DNA of 64,000 nt. Origin: Brachypodius melanocephalos. Lineage: Eukaryota; Chordata; Aves; Passeriformes; Pycnonotidae. The position numbers were made by a program, and so were the translations under genes. This document shows, one piece after another, positions 61,002-64,000 of this stretch; positions within the stretch are counted from its first letter, which is position 1; each line of letters begins with the position of its first letter. The DNA is taken from NCBI GenBank assembly GCA_013398615.1, contig VZSR01003798.1, positions 8,524,258 through 8,588,257 of the forward strand. Reading direction: 5' to 3'. The notes beneath the pieces were generated by a model. The model was not told the DNA's origin, made no database searches, and saw nothing but the letters and a program-made list of their open reading frames with translations.

Positions 61002-62253
61002 TTGTTGGAAATCACCATTTGTTACACAGAACACACGTGCCTCCACATGTAAATCCAAATTTCTTTCAGACCAAATGGAGATTTGTTTAATCAGTCTCTG
61101 CAAGCCCAGCATTTTACTGAGAGAGCATGCTAAATACCTGCTGTAAAGCTATAGTTAGAAGGCAAGATTACTAAGTGAATAACGTTTCTTTCTATTCTTC
61201 AACTGTAAAATTGGGATTTTTTTTCATGTTTTTATTTATAGTTTTTTCATAAGTGTTCTGAATTATCCAAGGGTATAATGGCAATCCATTTGTCATAAAC
61301 TGTGCAATAATACATCTGTTTATATTTTTACTTTTAAAATGTCTTGACTTTCTAGCATTTCAAGTTCCTCAAAACACAGGCAAGCAAGACCAAGCAGTTT
61401 TAGCTGAAAGATAATGTTATGTATTCCTATAGTAGTGACATCATAATTTTAAAAGTAAATTATGTATTATACCTTTTTTTTCCATCTTTGTAATTCTCCT
61501 TTTAAAATTTTAAACACTATTTAAAGTGTTTGGAGCCCTGCAACCCTGATTGGCTGTGATAATACTTGTATTTCAAAAATGCCAGGCTTTCTTTGGCACC
61601 AACTCATAGAGATTGGGATTGTTACCTTCCATCTTTATCTTTCCTTCCTCTCACCTCCCCCAGTTTGATATATCTCTTACAGGAAGCATTCAAGCCTTTA
61701 TCTGAAGTCTTCTACCTTTATTTTTGAAAGTAATAAGAAATTTAGAGCAGAAAAGCTGTGTTTTCATGTGATTCCATCATAGATTGAGATCTGCCTTTCT
61801 TCTCCTTTTTTCTATGTCTTGATAATCCCTTGCTTGCCTCCTGCAGATGAACTCATTTGCATTCTTTAATTGAATTCACTTGCTGTTAGGAATAGAAGAC
61901 ATTGATAATATTTTTATCTAAACATATGTCTCTGTTACTTTTGTCTTTAACACACTGCCAACACCAGGTGAAACAGAGCAGGGGGAGGAAACAGAACCAG
62001 ATCAAACCTTTTCCCCCATGGGCTTTTACTGTGGTTGGCCAGAGTTACAGAGATGTCCCTCTTTTAGAAACACCTCAGTTTCTTTTGGAAGAACCATCCT
62101 GCCAAAGAATTAAAATGATTTTTCTTGCCAGAAATTCTAAATTAATAAAATTAGTTGTTCACTTTTGGACATCTATGCCATACAAAGATAGCAATCTTAA
62201 TGGTTTACTAGAGGATAAATCAGGTTAATAAATATCTTTCGTGCTTTTTCTAG

Positions 62254-62346
62254 TTTGCAGAGAAGTTCCAAGAAGTAAAAGAAGCTGCCAAACTTGCAAG
62301 AGACAGATCTCAAGAGAAAATTGAGACCTCAAGCAATCATTCACAG
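62254..62346 (+). CDS. HOMER2: HOMER2 exon 4 (31 codons, end of EVH1 domain)
   Basis: The acceptor TTTTCTAG (AG 62252-62253) precedes TTTGCAGAGAAG and the donor is GTTTGT at 62347. It encodes FAEKFQEVKEAAKLARDRSQ followed by EKIETSSNHSQ, the last EVH1 helix and the start of the linker. QEVKEAA and KIETSSNHSQ are HOMER2-specific. A second AG inside TTTGCAG would shift the frame and is rejected. Both ends are phase 0. Confidence 0.97.
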
Positions 62347-63431
62347 GTTTGTAATTTAGCTTTAGTACCTGTACACATGCAGGATAAATAACTTAAAATT
62401 AAATCTTCAAATGGATTGTGCCAGCTTCTGGCAGCCAGCTTAAAGTATATAAAATGGAGATTGCTGAAAGTAATTGTCAGTTGCTGGACATTAGCATTGT
62501 CAGAGGAGTATTTTTCATCCCTCCATGCCCTTTACTTTCATTTAAATCTGATTTTTTTCAGCAGTTACAACTTTTTTAATAACGGGGAAAGCCATAGATC
62601 CTTTGATTTGTACTGTTAAACACAGTTTGAGTCACTGGGAAGTAATTCAGTGCAGTGCTTCAGCAGCCAGTAAATGAGATTCATCGAGGTCCTTTTTGTC
62701 TTCTGTCCAAGCCACTCCTGTGGGGTTTGGTTTGCCTCCCTTGCAGAGGGGTGGCTGCCGTGGTGTGGGAGCAGGGCAGTGCTTTGGGGGTGGCAGAAGG
62801 CTGTGCTGTGTGTCTGCAGATCCACTGTCCTAGGTGCACACCTCGCACCCCCAGTGCCTCGGTGTGCAGCCAGGGCTGGGTTTCCTGTTAACTGAGGGAA
62901 TTGAGTGTTGTCACAGTCTCTCTGCAGGGTTGGCTGTGTTCTTGTGTGCATTGCTTTAGGTCAGAGTGAACCCTGCTCAGCAGGTGCTCCTGGCCTGGGC
63001 TGGTGTTTGGAGGAAGGTTAAACAGATTTTGATCAGACAGGAATTCAGAGGAATGATCAGAAAAAACTGCTGGATGCTTTTAGTCTTGTAACCAGCCCTG
63101 TTTGTGGGAGCCACAGATATTTATCTGAGTGGCTGACTTTGGATAATCATTTTGTGAAGACTTTGCTTATGGTCTTTGTAGTTCACTCTGTTTGTTCTCT
63201 GTTGGTGCTCAGCACCAAGCAGTGTGTGAATAGTATGTCTTTGGAGGAGCAGTATTATTTTTGTTCCTTTGTTTGTTTGTACTTTGTGTGTTGTACTGTG
63301 TCATTATCTTAAAAGAGCCAAACAACTTTTACAAAACACAAGCCTTATCAGGGAAGAAACTTCTTAAAAGTTTTGAACACTTTAAACTTCCATTTGTGTA
63401 TCATTGTAATTTTCTCATTCTTTTTAAACAG

Positions 63432-63458
63432 ACCAGCTTTGCAGCCAAGATGAAAAGG
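63432..63458 (+). other. HOMER2: Candidate in-frame 27-nt microexon in HOMER2 intron 4
   Basis: A pyrimidine-rich tract ending TTTTTAAACAG is followed by 27 bases encoding TSFAAKMKR, then a strong donor GTATGT at 63459. Since introns on both sides would be phase 0, inclusion would insert nine residues after SSNHSQ without a frame break. I know of no such Homer exon, and short sequences flanked by AG and GT occur by chance, so this is a hypothesis. Confidence 0.25.
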
Positions 63459-63556
63459 GTATGTGTGTGTTACCACTGCTCTGCCAGGAGAGCCGAGGTC
63501 TCAGCCAAGTGGTGTGGGATCAAGATTACAAAGAAATTGGTGTTGTGGTCTTGCAG

Positions 63557-63601
63557 GAGATGCAGGAGACACCCAGTGTTCGTTTGTGTGTTGTGCTGCA
63601 G
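63557..63601 (+). other. HOMER2: In-frame alternative 5' extension of HOMER2 exon 5
   Basis: Two extra TGCAG|GAG acceptors precede the main one. Exon starts at 63557 or 63566 would add 15 codons (EMQETPSVRLCVVLQ) or 12 codons, both open and in frame with ESGRETPSST. The pyrimidine tract before 63557 is weak. Confidence 0.3.
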
Positions 63602-63741
63602 GAGTCTGGACGTGAAACACCATCTTCCACTCGAGCTTCAAGTGTGAATGGCACAGACGACGAGAAGGCATCACATGGTGGCTCTGCTGAGGCACATCTC
63701 AGATCTGAGAATGATAAATTAAAAATTGCTCTAGCCCAAAG
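63602..63741 (+). CDS. HOMER2: HOMER2 exon 5 (linker and start of coiled coil)
   Basis: The acceptor is GTGCTGCAG (AG 63600-63601) and the donor GTGAAG at 63742. It encodes 46 codons plus AG: ESGRETPSSTRASSVNGTDD, then EKASHGGSAEAHLRSENDKL and KIALAQ, the last part starting the coiled coil. The first 11 codons correspond to the segment that, as I recall, distinguishes the long and short mammalian HOMER2 isoforms. Here the segment ends CGA|GCT rather than AG|, so the same alternative acceptor is not available in frame. Read-through of the donor gives one Arg and then TGA. Confidence 0.96.
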
Positions 63742-64000
63742 GTGAAGTTCATGTAGAACCTAAATTGCATTGGAAAAGTGTGCTGTAATTATAATGATAT
63801 TAACAGAAATTACTCAGATTGTAATTAATTTTAAATGGTGCTGCAGAATGGATGAATGAACAGATTTTATCAAGTATGTCTTGGTATCCAGTTGAGAAAT
63901 ATTTCCCATTTCATTTATTCCTGATGTAGTTTGTGAAGAAATAAGCTCTCTTTTAATTTTGCTGATGCCAACTATTATAACCATCTTTTTTCATGAGGTT
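63742..64000 (+). other. HOMER2: HOMER2 intron 5, start only
   Basis: AT-rich intron sequence running off the right edge. It has no AATAAA in this part, so no Homer1a-like intronic polyadenylation site is visible here. Confidence 0.8.

Larger units (their letters stand above)
56341..62253 (+). other. HOMER2: HOMER2 intron 3 (visible part)
   Basis: This phase-0 intron starts inside the gap region and ends at TTTTTCTAG before 62254. It holds (AT)n, (GT)n and AAAT-type simple repeats and an AT-rich, motif-dense stretch at 58050-58560. Chance frames at 58557-59244 lie in a GC-richer patch. I recognised no other gene. Confidence 0.85.
62347..63601 (+). other. HOMER2: HOMER2 intron 4
   Basis: This is a 1,255-nt phase-0 intron. 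Its 3' end is unusual: it holds a 27-nt in-frame segment with good splice signals (63432-63458) and two further in-frame CAG|GAG acceptors (exon starts 63557 and 63566) ahead of the main one. Confidence 0.85.
19536..64000 (+). other. HOMER2: HOMER2 gene locus (Homer scaffold protein 2), 3' end beyond window
   Basis: Homer proteins are cytosolic postsynaptic scaffolds. An N-terminal EVH1 domain binds PPxxF motifs in group I mGluRs, IP3 and ryanodine receptors, Shank and TRPC channels, and a C-terminal coiled coil tetramerises them. Five exons on the plus strand give about 176 residues of an expected 354. The EVH1 domain (residues 1 to about 110) shows F14, W24 and F74, known ligand-contact positions. 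G89 falls in an assembly gap. The sequence matches HOMER2 rather than HOMER1 or HOMER3 in IFTTRAHVF, RNSYRIISVDGAK, FAEKFQEVKEAAK, KIETSSNHSQ and ESGRETPSST. Intron phases are 2, 0, 0, 0 and 2. The coiled-coil exons lie past 64000. Identification is from recall of the family and is very secure. Confidence 0.96.

Overview
The window is vertebrate nuclear DNA, almost certainly from a bird. It has short exons with GT-AG introns many kilobases long, two CpG-island promoters, and CR1 LINE fragments of the avian type (30664-31238 and 47251-47336). It also has a GC-rich minisatellite built on a GGGACAGGGGACACCG-like unit. Two protein-coding genes can be recognised by reading the exons, and both are cut by a window edge. 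No prokaryotic, viral or CRISPR content was found.

Layout. The left end (1 to about 3375, minus strand) holds RAMAC (FAM103A1/RAM), the activating subunit of the mRNA cap guanine-N7 methyltransferase RNMT. Two coding exons splice to a complete 118-residue protein. A probable non-coding first exon lies in a CpG island next to a 20-22 bp minisatellite. About 15 kb of non-coding DNA follows (3700-18800). A second CpG island (about 18830-20060) carries the first exon of HOMER2 on the plus strand. HOMER2 then fills the rest of the window with exon 1 (19719-19723), exon 2 (40596-40752), exon 3 (56070 into an assembly gap), exon 4 (62254-62346) and exon 5 (63602-63741). These encode the N-terminal EVH1 domain and the linker. 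The C-terminal coiled-coil exons lie beyond the right edge. A 100-N assembly gap (56164-56263) removes the end of exon 3. The divergent RAMAC/HOMER2 order matches the human 15q25 arrangement as I recall it, so this looks like ordinary conserved synteny (chicken chromosome 10 by established homology).

The two genes have unrelated jobs: nuclear mRNA capping, and postsynaptic scaffolding of group I mGluR/IP3R/Shank. Nothing suggests functional coupling beyond being neighbours. Most of the sequence is intron or intergenic DNA, and nearly all open frames in it are chance.

I found no new biological system. The points most worth a second look are: an in-frame upstream AUG that would add 30 residues to HOMER2; a 27-nt in-frame candidate microexon and three in-frame tandem acceptors before HOMER2 exon 5; proline at RAMAC residue 36, where mammals have a regulatory phosphoserine; tandem EGR1-type sites just inside HOMER2 intron 1; and a minisatellite abutting the RAMAC promoter.
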